DNA of 64,000 bases from Aromatoleum toluclasticum ATCC 700605 (GTDB lineage: Bacteria > Pseudomonadota > Gammaproteobacteria > Burkholderiales > Rhodocyclaceae), in NCBI RefSeq assembly GCF_000378245.1, contig NZ_KB899491.1:434001-498000 (forward strand). Direction: 5' to 3'. The notes beneath the pieces were generated by a model. The model was not told where the DNA came from. It was given only the letters and a program-made list of their open reading frames with translations, and made no database searches. Of the stretch, positions 28,714 through 38,563 are shown piece by piece; the stretch's first letter is position 1; every line of letters starts with the position of its first letter. The translations under genes were made by a program, and so were the position numbers.

Positions 28714-29145
28714 TTACCCGCGCAGGAACTTCGACGCGAGGTCCGCCAGGCCTCCCGACAGCACATTGTCGTCCGGCAGGCGGCCCTGCGGCGTGAGCTG
28801 ATCGATGAGCTGCGGCAGCAGTGCCGCAAGTCCGCCGGCCGCTTCCTGCTGCGGCATGCCCAGCTGGTTCGCGATGCCGCCTATCGCGTCCGCCCCGAGC
28901 GCGTTCGAAAGCTGATTTCCGTCGATTGCAGTATTCGGGCCGGTACCGACCCACGACGCGGCCGCATCGCCGAGCCCGGCGTTCTGGAACTGCTGCAGCA
29001 GGCCCGCGAGTCCGCCCGGCTGGTTCTGCAACAGGTTCATCGCGATCTGCAGCAGCGCGCCGCCCGTTCCCTGCTCTCCTTGCTGTTGCCCTCCGCCCAG
29101 CACGCTACCCAGCACCTGGCCGGCCAATCCGTCCAACAGTCCCAT
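28714..29145 (-). CDS. YidB-family protein (DUF937)
   Basis: A small protein of 143 residues rich in Gly, Gln and Leu. It starts MGLLDGLAGQVLGSVLGGG and carries the family's GLAGLLQQFQNAGLGDAAASWVG and the C-terminal half LSNALGADAIGGIANQLGM. YidB proteins are widespread but of unknown function. No signal peptide or membrane span is convincing. It is divergent from the cation efflux gene, with 126 bp between the starts. Confidence 0.88.
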   Translation of the reverse strand: MGLLDGLAGQVLGSVLGGGQQQGEQGTGGALLQIAMNLLQNQPGGLAGLLQQFQNAGLGDAAASWVGTGPNTAIDGNQLSNALGADAIGGIANQLGMPQQEAAGGLAALLPQLIDQLTPQGRLPDDNVLSGGLADLASKFLRG

Positions 29146-29271
29146 TTCGGTCTCCCTGGCGTTTGCGACAGGGTGACGATTGTTTGCTCTTTCGGGTCAT
29201 TCCGCAAGCATGGCCGGGCGCGGCGATTTCCCTTGGTTTACCATGTCGGGCATCGCGTTCCTACTGACCTC

Positions 29272-30132
29272 ATGCGCACGCTCACCCCCCAGCAGGCCCT
29301 GCTGATCTCCCTCCTTGCCGCGCTTACGACCATCGGGATGAAAACCGGAGCGTGGTGGCTCACCGGTTCGGTCGGCTATCTCTCGGATGCCCTCGAGTCC
29401 CTCGTCAACCTCGCCGGCGCGTCCTTCGCGTTGCTGATGGTGTCCTTCGCGCGGGCGCCGGCCGACCCCGAGCACCCGTATGGGCATGGCAAGGCCGAGT
29501 ATTTTTCAGCCGCCTTCGAGGGGGTGATGATCTTCATCGCCGCGCTGGCGATCCTGTTCGCCGCCGGCGAGCGCCTGCTCCATCCGCAGCCGCTGGGCGA
29601 ACTGGGCATCGGCACAGCCTTGTCGGTCGGGGCGAGCCTCGTCAACTTCGCCGTCGCCCGCATCCTGTTCGAAGTCGGACGCGCGCACCGCTCGCTGGCG
29701 CTGGAGGCCGACGCCCGCCACCTGATGACCGACGTCTGGACCACCGCCGGCGTGGTCATCGGCGTGGCGCTCGCGAGCGCCAGCGGCCTCGGGTGGCTGG
29801 ATCCGCTCATCGCCGCAGCGGTCGCGCTGAACATCCTGCGCGAGGGCTGGGGGCTGATACATCGCTCGGTGGACGGCCTGATGGACCGGGCGCTCGGCGC
29901 CGACGAAATCGAGCGTATCGAAGCGGTGCTCGCCTCATTCACCGTGCGGGGCTGCCGTTTTGCGAACCTCAAGACGCGCGTTGCCGGCGCGATGCATTTC
30001 GCGCATGTGGACATCCGCCTGCCGGGCGACTGGACGGTTGCCCGCGCCCATGCGCTGGCCGACGAAGTCGAGCGGGCGGTCGAGACGCAGGCCGGCGCGC
30101 GCCTGACGACGCATGTGGAGCCGGCCGACTGA
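29272..30132 (+). CDS. cation diffusion facilitator family transporter
   Basis: An inner-membrane antiporter of 286 residues that exports divalent metals such as Zn, Fe, Co or Cd. It shows the GSVGYLSDALESLVNL and HPYGHGKAEYFSAAFEG motifs. DARHLMTDVWTTAGV holds the HxxxD half of the transport site, and a C-terminal cytoplasmic domain (FANLKTRVAGAMHFAHVDIRL) follows. ATG 29272 is chosen since conserved sequence begins there; upstream codons overlap the yidB promoter. The metal cannot be predicted with confidence. Confidence 0.92.
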   Translation: MRTLTPQQALLISLLAALTTIGMKTGAWWLTGSVGYLSDALESLVNLAGASFALLMVSFARAPADPEHPYGHGKAEYFSAAFEGVMIFIAALAILFAAGERLLHPQPLGELGIGTALSVGASLVNFAVARILFEVGRAHRSLALEADARHLMTDVWTTAGVVIGVALASASGLGWLDPLIAAAVALNILREGWGLIHRSVDGLMDRALGADEIERIEAVLASFTVRGCRFANLKTRVAGAMHFAHVDIRLPGDWTVARAHALADEVERAVETQAGARLTTHVEPAD

Positions 30133-30537
30133 GACGGCCACGGGCACAGGTCGCGCGCCCGGATCTGTAGCGGTGAGGCGCGGCGCTGCTTGAGATGGCG
30201 GGTGCGTTTCCTCGGGCGCCCATTCCTCGCCTGCAGGCGGGGCAGATCGGCCGAAGGCCGGCTCTGCAACATAGTTTTACCAATCGCAGCCAGCGTGCCC
30301 GGATCCTTTAGGGCCGGTCAGCCGTTAACAGATTGCCAGGGGCCGTTGCCGAAGGCGCAGGTGGGTGATGTGTTCCCCACTAAGGGTGGGGAATATGACC
30401 CGAATCGCTGGTGGCGTCGGGGGCAGGCAGCAGCCCTCCCCGGCGGGGCCCAAGGCCGGCGTGGCCGGTCGGGGTGCGGCACGAGTTTTGCTCGTTACGG
30501 TTGCGGGGCACGAAACTCGCCCGCGGAGGAGGCAGCC
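30133..30537 (+). other. 405-bp region upstream of the EAL-type gene
   Basis: No gene is visible. It contains GC-rich hairpins, including TTCCCCAC (30373-30380) with GTGGGGAA (30386-30393) around a 5-base loop. Near the end, CGAGTTT (30482-30488) can pair with AAACTCG (30523-30529). The latter pair lies 9 to 55 bases before the EAL-type start codon and could form a structured leader. No known riboswitch consensus was recognised. Confidence 0.45.
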
Positions 30538-31140
30538 ATGAAATCCAGGAACGACGTTTTTCTCGCCCGCCAGCCGATCTTCGACCGGCAGCGCAAGGTT
30601 GCCGCCTACGAGCTGCTTTTCCGCGAGGACGAGTCGGGAGAAGCCCGCGTCACCGACGATGCCCGGGCGACGGCGCAGGTCATCGCGCATGCCTTCGGAC
30701 GCCTGGGGCTGAACAGCGTGATCGGCGGCAGTGCCGGCTTCGTCAATGTCGATGCGGAAATGCTGATGAGTGGCCGCATCGAAAGCCTGCCGCGCAATCG
30801 CGTGGTGCTCGAACTGCTCGAAACCATCGCGATCGACTGTGCCGTCGTGGAGCGCTGTTCCGAATTGAAGCACCTCGGCTACCGCCTCGCCCTCGACGAC
30901 GTCTGCGGCGTGAGCCGCGAGATGGAGCCGCTGCTGGACATCGTGGATGTCGTGAAGATCGACATCCTGCAGCTCGATCCCGCCGCGCTCGAACAACTGG
31001 TCCGCCGCCTGCGGCTGCATCCGGCGAAACTGCTGGCCGAGAAGGTGGATACGCCGGAGCGTGCCCGCCGCTGCATCGAGCTCGGATTCGATCTCTTCCA
31101 GGGCTATTTCTTCGCCCGGCCGGCCCTGCTGACGGCCTGA
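30538..31140 (+). CDS. EAL-domain-only protein (YuxH-type N-terminal half)
   Basis: The 200-residue protein opens VFLARQPIFDRQRKVAAYELLFR, the start of YuxH-like EAL-HDOD proteins. It continues with VVLELLET, LALDDVCG, VKIDI, LAEKVDT and FDLFQGYFFARP. EAL itself is reduced to YELL, although several acidic and lysine positions remain, so phosphodiesterase activity is doubtful. Family members usually continue into an HDOD domain of about 200 residues; here the frame stops after the EAL part. GGAGG lies upstream of ATG 30538. A c-di-GMP binding or protein-contact role is an inference. Confidence 0.8.
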   Translation: MKSRNDVFLARQPIFDRQRKVAAYELLFREDESGEARVTDDARATAQVIAHAFGRLGLNSVIGGSAGFVNVDAEMLMSGRIESLPRNRVVLELLETIAIDCAVVERCSELKHLGYRLALDDVCGVSREMEPLLDIVDVVKIDILQLDPAALEQLVRRLRLHPAKLLAEKVDTPERARRCIELGFDLFQGYFFARPALLTA

Positions 31141-31153
31141 CAGCCGGGCGGGG

Positions 31154-32983
<1,830 letters not shown>

Positions 32984-33157
32984 TCTACCGGTGCAGCCGG
33001 GGTCGAAACAGGCCGGGAAGCGATATCACCGATCTTCATGGTGATGCGTTCGGCATCGATGCGGGCGGGGTTGCGGGGCGGGATTCGACGCAGGACGATG
33101 ACGATGTTATCGTTTCACTATTACGAAAGTCGCGGGTTTTGCACGGCGGGAGGTCCC

Positions 33158-33430
33158 ATGCGGAAGACTAACGTTTCGAAGCTCTACGAGGCCTATCCGC
33201 ACCTCAGGCGGATCGACGAGTTGTGGGGGACGCGTGACTGCCGCGAGTTCATCAACCGGCTCATGAACGATACGCGCGACGGCCAGCGGAGGGGATTTCC
33301 CGGTGACCATGCGCGCACGATCCTCCTCCTGCTGATGGAGCATGATCACGAATTTCCCCAGTTCGAGGAAAGCATCACGTCCGACTGGCGCGACACCGTG
33401 GGCGAGTTGCGGCGGGGAATCCAGGGGTGA
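33158..33430 (+). CDS. conserved small hypothetical protein
   Basis: I do not recognise this 90-residue protein. It starts at ATG 33158 with GGGAGG seven bases upstream. The frame contains KLYEAYPHLRRIDELWGTRD, FINRLMNDTRDGQRRGFP and LLLLMEHDHEFPQFEESI. It is soluble, charged and probably helical, with no signal peptide. It ends ten bases before the receiver-EAL regulator gene, so the two are likely cotranscribed. A link to that signalling pathway is only inferred from position. Confidence 0.7.
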   Translation: MRKTNVSKLYEAYPHLRRIDELWGTRDCREFINRLMNDTRDGQRRGFPGDHARTILLLLMEHDHEFPQFEESITSDWRDTVGELRRGIQG

Positions 33431-33440
33431 CGTGCCGTAG

Positions 33441-35660
33441 ATGAATCATCCCGATGACGATCTGCTCGAATTCGCTGCCGAAGCGCAGCTCGCACCTGTC
33501 ACCGTCTCTACCCGGTGGAAGGTCGCGATCGTCGATGACGACGAAGACGTCCATCGCAGCACCGAACTGAGCCTCGCCGACACCGAGATCCTGGGGCGTC
33601 CGCTCGCCTTCCTGCATGCCCGTTCCGCCGCCGAGGCGCGCGCGCTGTTCGCCGGAGAGCGCGACATTGCGGTGATCCTGCTCGACGTGGTGATGGAAAC
33701 GCAGGATGCCGGCCTGCGACTCGTCGACGAGATCCGCCACCATTTCCACATGCACGACGTGCGCATCATCCTGCGCACCGGCCAGCCCGGGTACGCGCCC
33801 GAACTCGATGCGATCCGCGACTACGACATCAACGACTACAAGAACAAGTCGGAGCTGTCCCGTACGCGGCTGTACGCGGCGCTGACGGCGGCGATCCGTG
33901 CCTACCAGCAGATCCGCATCGTCAACGCGAGCCGTACGGGGCTCGCGCACATCGTGCGCGGCAGCGCCGAACTGCTGCGCTGCGAGGGGCTCGCCGACTT
34001 CGCGGGCGGCGTCATCACGCAGATCGCGGGGCTGCTCGCCTTGCCGCCCGAGGGGCTGGTGTGCGCGCGCCGCGACGCCGGCGCGCCGTGCGAGGTCATC
34101 GCGGCGGCCGGCCGCTTCGGCCATGCCTGCCGCCAGCCGCTCGAAGCGCTGCAGGATCCCGCCATCCGCGCTATCCTCGAGCGCGCGCTGATGCAGCGTG
34201 CGAACGTCGTCGAACCGGGGCTGGGCATCGCACTGTACTTCGGTTCGCGGCCTGGGCGCGATCTGGCCGCCTACGTGGAAACCGGTTACCTGGCCGATGA
34301 GCTCGATCCGAGCCTGCTCGAGGTGTTCTGTGCGAACGTGTCGGTGTGCCTGGACAACGTAGACCTCGTGCAGCGGCTCAACGAGTACTCCTACTTCGAT
34401 CCGCTCGTGCAATTGCCCAACCGGCGCCAGCTGCTGGAGCTGCTCGACGTCCATCTGTGCGAGCGTGACGGCCGTCGCGGCGTGCTGGCCGTCGTGGATG
34501 TCGACCATTTCGGCGAGATCAACGGCGCCTTCGGCTATCACTACGGCGACGCGCTGCTCAAGGGGGTGGCGGCGTGCATCGTCGCCGGATGCGGCGCGAG
34601 TGCCAGCGTCGCGCGCGTGGGCAGCGACAGCTTCGCGGTGTTCTGGACGGCCCACGATGCGGACGTGAGCTGCCTCGACGGCCTGTTCTTCGATCCGCTC
34701 GAGGTCGAAGGCGAGAGCGTCATCGTGACCGTGACCGTGGGCATCGTCCGCCTCGACGACGTCGCCGGAGACGGCAGCGAGGCGCTGGAGGACGGCTACC
34801 TTGCCCTCAAACGCGCCAAGCAGGCCGAGCGCGGTTCTGTTGCGCGCTACAACCGCGGCGTCAGCGAGGAAATCCGCGGGCGCGTGAACCTGCTGCACAA
34901 CCTGCGCGGCGCCTTCGGCGCGAGCGAGCTCTCACTCGCGTTCCAGCCGCAGATCGAACTCGCGACCGGCCGCTGCGTCGGCGCCGAAGCCTTGCTGCGC
35001 TGGCGCACCGGCGACGGGACGATGATCCCGCCCGACCGCTTCATCCCGCTCGCCGAGCGTTCCGGCCTGATCGTGGCGATCGGCGAGTGGGTGCTGCGCC
35101 GTGCCTGCGAGGAGGCGGCGCGCATGGCGCGGGCCGGCCACGCTTCGGTACGCATGGCGATCAACGTCTCGGTGATCCAGTTCCGCGACCCGCACTTCCT
35201 CGGACGCCTGCGTGCCGCGATCGAGGACAGCGGTGTGTCGCCGCAGCAGATCGAGCTGGAGATCACCGAGTCGGTCGCGATGAGCGAGGGTGACCGCATG
35301 ATCGAGCTCTTCGGGCGCGTCAAGGCGATGGGGCTGGACATTGCGATCGACGACTTCGGTACCGGTTTCTCGTCCCTGAGCCGCCTGCAGCGCATGAACG
35401 TGGATCGCCTCAAGATCGACCGCGCCTTCATCAACGACATCGGCGGCGAGGGCAAGGGCGGCGACATTGCCGACCTCGTGTGCGGGCTGGGCGCCCGGTT
35501 GGGCATCGAGCTGATCGCCGAAGGCATCGAGCAGGCCGGGCAGGCCGCGCGGCTGCTGGCGATGGGCTGCCAGCTCGGCCAGGGCTACCACTTCGCGCGA
35601 CCCATGCCGGCCGAGGATTGGCGGGCGTGGCTTGATGCGCATGCTCACGGCGGCCGCTGA
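33441..35660 (+). CDS. response regulator with DUF3369, degenerate GGDEF and EAL domains
   Basis: A 739-residue regulator of c-di-GMP turnover. The receiver (about residues 27-150) has VAIVDDDEDVH and the phosphoacceptor near Asp81 in ILLDVVMETQ. A DUF3369 region follows (about 170-310). The GGDEF-like domain has GSDSF instead of GGDEF near residue 393, so cyclase activity is unlikely. The EAL domain is intact: GAEALLRWR near 514, LEITESVAM, DDFGTGFSSL, LKIDRAFI and AEGIEQ. It probably degrades c-di-GMP under control of the kinase encoded next. Confidence 0.92.
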   Translation: MNHPDDDLLEFAAEAQLAPVTVSTRWKVAIVDDDEDVHRSTELSLADTEILGRPLAFLHARSAAEARALFAGERDIAVILLDVVMETQDAGLRLVDEIRHHFHMHDVRIILRTGQPGYAPELDAIRDYDINDYKNKSELSRTRLYAALTAAIRAYQQIRIVNASRTGLAHIVRGSAELLRCEGLADFAGGVITQIAGLLALPPEGLVCARRDAGAPCEVIAAAGRFGHACRQPLEALQDPAIRAILERALMQRANVVEPGLGIALYFGSRPGRDLAAYVETGYLADELDPSLLEVFCANVSVCLDNVDLVQRLNEYSYFDPLVQLPNRRQLLELLDVHLCERDGRRGVLAVVDVDHFGEINGAFGYHYGDALLKGVAACIVAGCGASASVARVGSDSFAVFWTAHDADVSCLDGLFFDPLEVEGESVIVTVTVGIVRLDDVAGDGSEALEDGYLALKRAKQAERGSVARYNRGVSEEIRGRVNLLHNLRGAFGASELSLAFQPQIELATGRCVGAEALLRWRTGDGTMIPPDRFIPLAERSGLIVAIGEWVLRRACEEAARMARAGHASVRMAINVSVIQFRDPHFLGRLRAAIEDSGVSPQQIELEITESVAMSEGDRMIELFGRVKAMGLDIAIDDFGTGFSSLSRLQRMNVDRLKIDRAFINDIGGEGKGGDIADLVCGLGARLGIELIAEGIEQAGQAARLLAMGCQLGQGYHFARPMPAEDWRAWLDAHAHGGR

Positions 35661-35690
35661 CCGCGCTTGTCGCACGCCGACCGTACGGTG

Positions 35691-37718
35691 ATGCGTCCCG
35701 TCCGCCTGTCCCGCCTGCTGTTCCTGCGTTCGCTGGCGGTGGCGTCGCTGACGTTCGCGGTCGTCTATCTGCTGATGAACGTCTGGCTGCTGCCGCAGAT
35801 CGACCGTGATACGAGCCTGCGGCAACACCAGATCGCGCACGCCCTTGCGGCGCAGCTCGAGGCCCTGGTGATGCGCCCCGAGGTGGCCGTGCGGGCGATT
35901 TCGCGCGTCCTCGTGTCGGCCGATCCGTGGAGCCCCGACGCCGTATCCGGCCTGCTCGACCGCCTCGTCGATGACAACGGGAGCCTCTCGGCGATCTACG
36001 CGCTCGACGAGCGTGGCCGGGTCTTCGCGGTCGGGCTCCCGGCCTCGCGCCGCGCGCTGCGCGGCGATCTGACTGGTATGGATTTTTCCGCGCAAGCGCT
36101 GTTCCATGCCGCGCAGGGGGCGCCCGGAGTGCATTGGTCCGACGTTGCGCTGTCCCCGGTCAGCGCGGAAGTGGCGGCAGTGGTCGCCGTGCGGCATGGC
36201 GGTGTGACGCTGCTCGGCGAGCTGTCGCCCGCGCCGCTCATGCTGGCCGTTGCGCGCGTGATGGACGATGGCGGTTTGCGCACCCTGCTGCTGGATCGGC
36301 GCGGCGCAGTGATCGGGGACACCGCGGGCCTGCCCGCGGGGACGCTCCCCAGGATCGTCGATGAGCGCCATCCCGACGGGCACGAACACGACGACGGGCA
36401 CGAACACGACGACGGCAGCCGCCAGGTAAGCCTGCGTGTCGGCGGCATCGACATGGTCGGCAGCTCGGTGCCGGTGTCGCCCATCGGCTGGCAGGTCCAC
36501 GTGATGCGCCCGCGCAGCGAGGCCTTCCGGGCGTCGCAGACGGCCGAGCTGATCATGCTGGTGGGTCTGGCGACGGCATGGATCGTGGGCCTCGTCGGTG
36601 CCGCAATCCAGTCCGGGTATTTCGCGCGGCTGTTCCGCGATCTCTCCGTCTTCGCGCGCGGCGTCGAGCGCGGCCGCTACGACCTCGCGTGGCGGACTTC
36701 GCGGGTGCGCGAGTTCAATCGCCTCGCCGCGGCGTTCCAGCACATGGGGCAGGTGATCCGCGAACGCGAGGCCGCTATCGTCGCGAGCCAGGAAGCCCTG
36801 CACGAGCTCAACCAGACGCTGGAGGCGCGTGTCGCCGAACGGACGGTGGAACTGCACCGGAGCAACGGGGAGCTTTCGGGGGCACTCGAAACCCTGAGCC
36901 GGACGCAGGAGGAACTGGTCCGCTCCGAGAAGATGGCCGCGCTCGGCGCGCTCGTTGCCGGTGTCGCGCACGAACTCGGCACGCCGCTCGGCAACAGCCT
37001 CATCGCTGCAAACACCGTGCGCGACCAGACGCGGGCGCTGCGGCGCGAACTCGAATCCGGCCTGCGGCGCTCCACGCTGGAGCGCTATCTCGAAGACGCC
37101 GAGACGGGCAACGCGATCATCGAGCGTAACCTGGAGCGTTCCGCGGCACTGGTCGCGAGCTTCAAGCAGGTGGCGGTGGACCAGTCGAGCGCGCAGCGGC
37201 GCGAATTCGGCCTGGGCGAGGTCGTGGACGAGATCGTCATGACGCTGCGTCCGTCGCTCAGGCGCCTGCCGTTCCGCCTCGTGACCGAGGTCGACGCGTC
37301 CCTGCGGCTCGACAGCTACCCCGGCGCGCTCGGTCAGGTGCTCACGAACCTCATCAATAATGCCGTACTGCACGGACTGGAAGGGCGGGACGAGGGCGAA
37401 GTGCGCATCGTCGGCCGCGCCGAGGACGCCGACTGGGCGGTGCTGGAAGTCACCGACGACGGCTGCGGCATTGCGCCGGAACTGCAGCGGCGCATCTTCG
37501 AGCCCTTCTTCACGTCGCACCTGGGCAAGGGCGGCAGCGGCCTCGGTCTGCCCATCGTGCATAGCCTGCTGTCGAATGTGCTCGGCGGCACGATTTCGGT
37601 CGACAGCGAGCCGGGCGTGGGTACGACGATGCGCGTGCGCCTGCCGCGCATCGCGCCGTGCACGGCTCCGCTCGTCGAGGACTCGGCCGAGGCCGTCGCA
37701 GCCCGGCCGGCCGCCTGA
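35691..37718 (+). CDS. membrane sensor histidine kinase
   Basis: A 675-residue kinase with membrane segments near residues 10-30 and 285-305 that flank a periplasmic sensor region. A HAMP-like segment and a coiled coil (ALHELNQTLEARVAERTVEL) follow. The H-box is LVAGVAHELGTPLGNS (His near 427). The ATPase region shows NLINNAVLHGLEG, DDGCGIAPELQRRIFEPFF and GGSGLGLPIVHSLL. ATG 35691 is preferred; TTG 35667 in the same frame is possible. A His-Asp-rich duplicated stretch lies in the sensor region. Its partner is almost surely the preceding receiver-EAL protein. Confidence 0.9.
   Translation: MRPVRLSRLLFLRSLAVASLTFAVVYLLMNVWLLPQIDRDTSLRQHQIAHALAAQLEALVMRPEVAVRAISRVLVSADPWSPDAVSGLLDRLVDDNGSLSAIYALDERGRVFAVGLPASRRALRGDLTGMDFSAQALFHAAQGAPGVHWSDVALSPVSAEVAAVVAVRHGGVTLLGELSPAPLMLAVARVMDDGGLRTLLLDRRGAVIGDTAGLPAGTLPRIVDERHPDGHEHDDGHEHDDGSRQVSLRVGGIDMVGSSVPVSPIGWQVHVMRPRSEAFRASQTAELIMLVGLATAWIVGLVGAAIQSGYFARLFRDLSVFARGVERGRYDLAWRTSRVREFNRLAAAFQHMGQVIREREAAIVASQEALHELNQTLEARVAERTVELHRSNGELSGALETLSRTQEELVRSEKMAALGALVAGVAHELGTPLGNSLIAANTVRDQTRALRRELESGLRRSTLERYLEDAETGNAIIERNLERSAALVASFKQVAVDQSSAQRREFGLGEVVDEIVMTLRPSLRRLPFRLVTEVDASLRLDSYPGALGQVLTNLINNAVLHGLEGRDEGEVRIVGRAEDADWAVLEVTDDGCGIAPELQRRIFEPFFTSHLGKGGSGLGLPIVHSLLSNVLGGTISVDSEPGVGTTMRVRLPRIAPCTAPLVEDSAEAVAARPAA
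36375..36415 (+). repeat. 18-bp tandem repeat encoding a His/Asp-rich stretch
   Basis: Two exact 18-bp copies (36375-36392 and 36393-36410) and a partial third lie in frame in the kinase gene and encode DGHEHD twice. A further His precedes them in ERHP. The segment is in the predicted periplasmic loop. Confidence 0.85.
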
Positions 37719-37731
37719 GCGCAGCGGCGCT

Positions 37732-38220
37732 TCAGGCGCCGCGGATGCGGCCGAGCAGCGCGGTTGTCGAGCGTTCGTGTTCGAAGGGGATGGAATGCAC
37801 CGTCCCGCCCCAGCCGCGCACCTCGCCCGCGCCGACGATCCTGTCGACCGGCCAATCGCCACCTTTCACCAGCACTTCGGGGCGTGCATCGAGGATGCGT
37901 TGCAGCGGCGTGTCCTCGTCGAACCAGGTCACGAGATCGACGCATTCCAGCGCGGCCATCACGGCGGCGCGATCCTCGAGCGGATTCACCGGGCGGTCGT
38001 CGCCCTTGCCGAGCCGCTTCACCGAGGCGTCGGTATTCAGCGCGACGACCATCGCCGCGCCAAGCGCGCGTGCCTGCGCGAGATAGGTCACATGCCCGCG
38101 GTGCAGGATGTCGAAGCAGCCGTTGGTGAATACCAGCGGGCGGGGCAGCGTCGCGGCACGCGCGGCGAGCGCATCGGGGGGGCAGATCTTGGCTTCAAAG
38201 CCGGGGCGTGGGTAGCTCAT
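37732..38220 (-). CDS. rfaE2: D-glycero-beta-D-manno-heptose 1-phosphate adenylyltransferase
   Basis: This 162-residue nucleotidyltransferase makes ADP-heptose for the lipopolysaccharide inner core. It corresponds to the C-terminal half of E. coli HldE. The motif [17 protein letters not shown] holds the HxGH nucleotide site, followed by [28 protein letters not shown] and [11 protein letters not shown] 38220 is chosen because the conserved region begins soon after; upstream codons lie in the divergent promoter region. The kinase half (rfaE1) is not in the window, so the split-gene form is used here. Confidence 0.9.
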   Translation of the reverse strand: MSYPRPGFEAKICPPDALAARAATLPRPLVFTNGCFDILHRGHVTYLAQARALGAAMVVALNTDASVKRLGKGDDRPVNPLEDRAAVMAALECVDLVTWFDEDTPLQRILDARPEVLVKGGDWPVDRIVGAGEVRGWGGTVHSIPFEHERSTTALLGRIRGA

Positions 38221-38563
38221 CGGGATTCGTGAAATAAGTAAGGTGGGCGCGCCGCTGCCGCATGACGCAGGTTGCGCCGATTCTAGTGCGGGAGCGCTCC
38301 GTTCGGCCACGTGTATCTTCCCGTGCCGCGGCTTCGGTCGCTGGCGGCGGGGCTGCCGGAATGCCGGCGCCGCCCTCGTCCGGGAAAACCCTGATCCCGC
38401 GGTCAATGTCGTGCAGGTGGCGAGATCTAGCATATATTGCGCTGCAATATATTGATAATACTCAATATCCGTGTTGCCAGTGCCAATTTTGCTATGGCAT
38501 GATCAATTCGAATTCGCTGAAATACGGTTCACACGAGCCGCCGCATTCGATGGGGGTTGGGAC
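38221..38563. other. divergent promoter region between rfaE2 and coxB
   Basis: This 343-bp gap contains a distinctly AT-rich core (about 38430-38510) inside GC-rich flanks. A 9-bp inverted repeat ATATATTGC (38432-38440) and GCAATATAT (38444-38452) is separated by three bases. It abuts an FNR-like box. A possible -35/-10 pair is TTGCCA (38474) and CATGAT (38498) with an 18-base spacer. The region should drive the oxidase operon. Confidence 0.55.
38452..38465 (+). promoter_or_regulatory. FNR/Anr-like binding site upstream of coxB
   Basis: TTGATAATACTCAA differs from the FNR consensus TTGAT-N4-ATCAA at one position. It lies about 100 bases before the coxB ATG and partly overlaps a second inverted repeat (ATATTGA at 38449-38455, TCAATAT at 38462-38468). 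An oxygen-responsive FNR-family protein could repress or tune the aerobic oxidase from here. Confidence 0.45.

Noticed and set aside
30370-30403. A sequence resembling a type I-E CRISPR repeat (GTGTTCCCCAC with GTGGGGAA)
   Set aside because: Only one copy is present. Nothing similar recurs at about 61-bp spacing on either side, and there are no cas genes. It is treated as a simple hairpin.
36361-36420. CRISPR-like or microsatellite array in the sensor kinase gene
   Set aside because: The two 18-bp copies are directly adjacent, without spacers, and in frame. They are an internal coding duplication.
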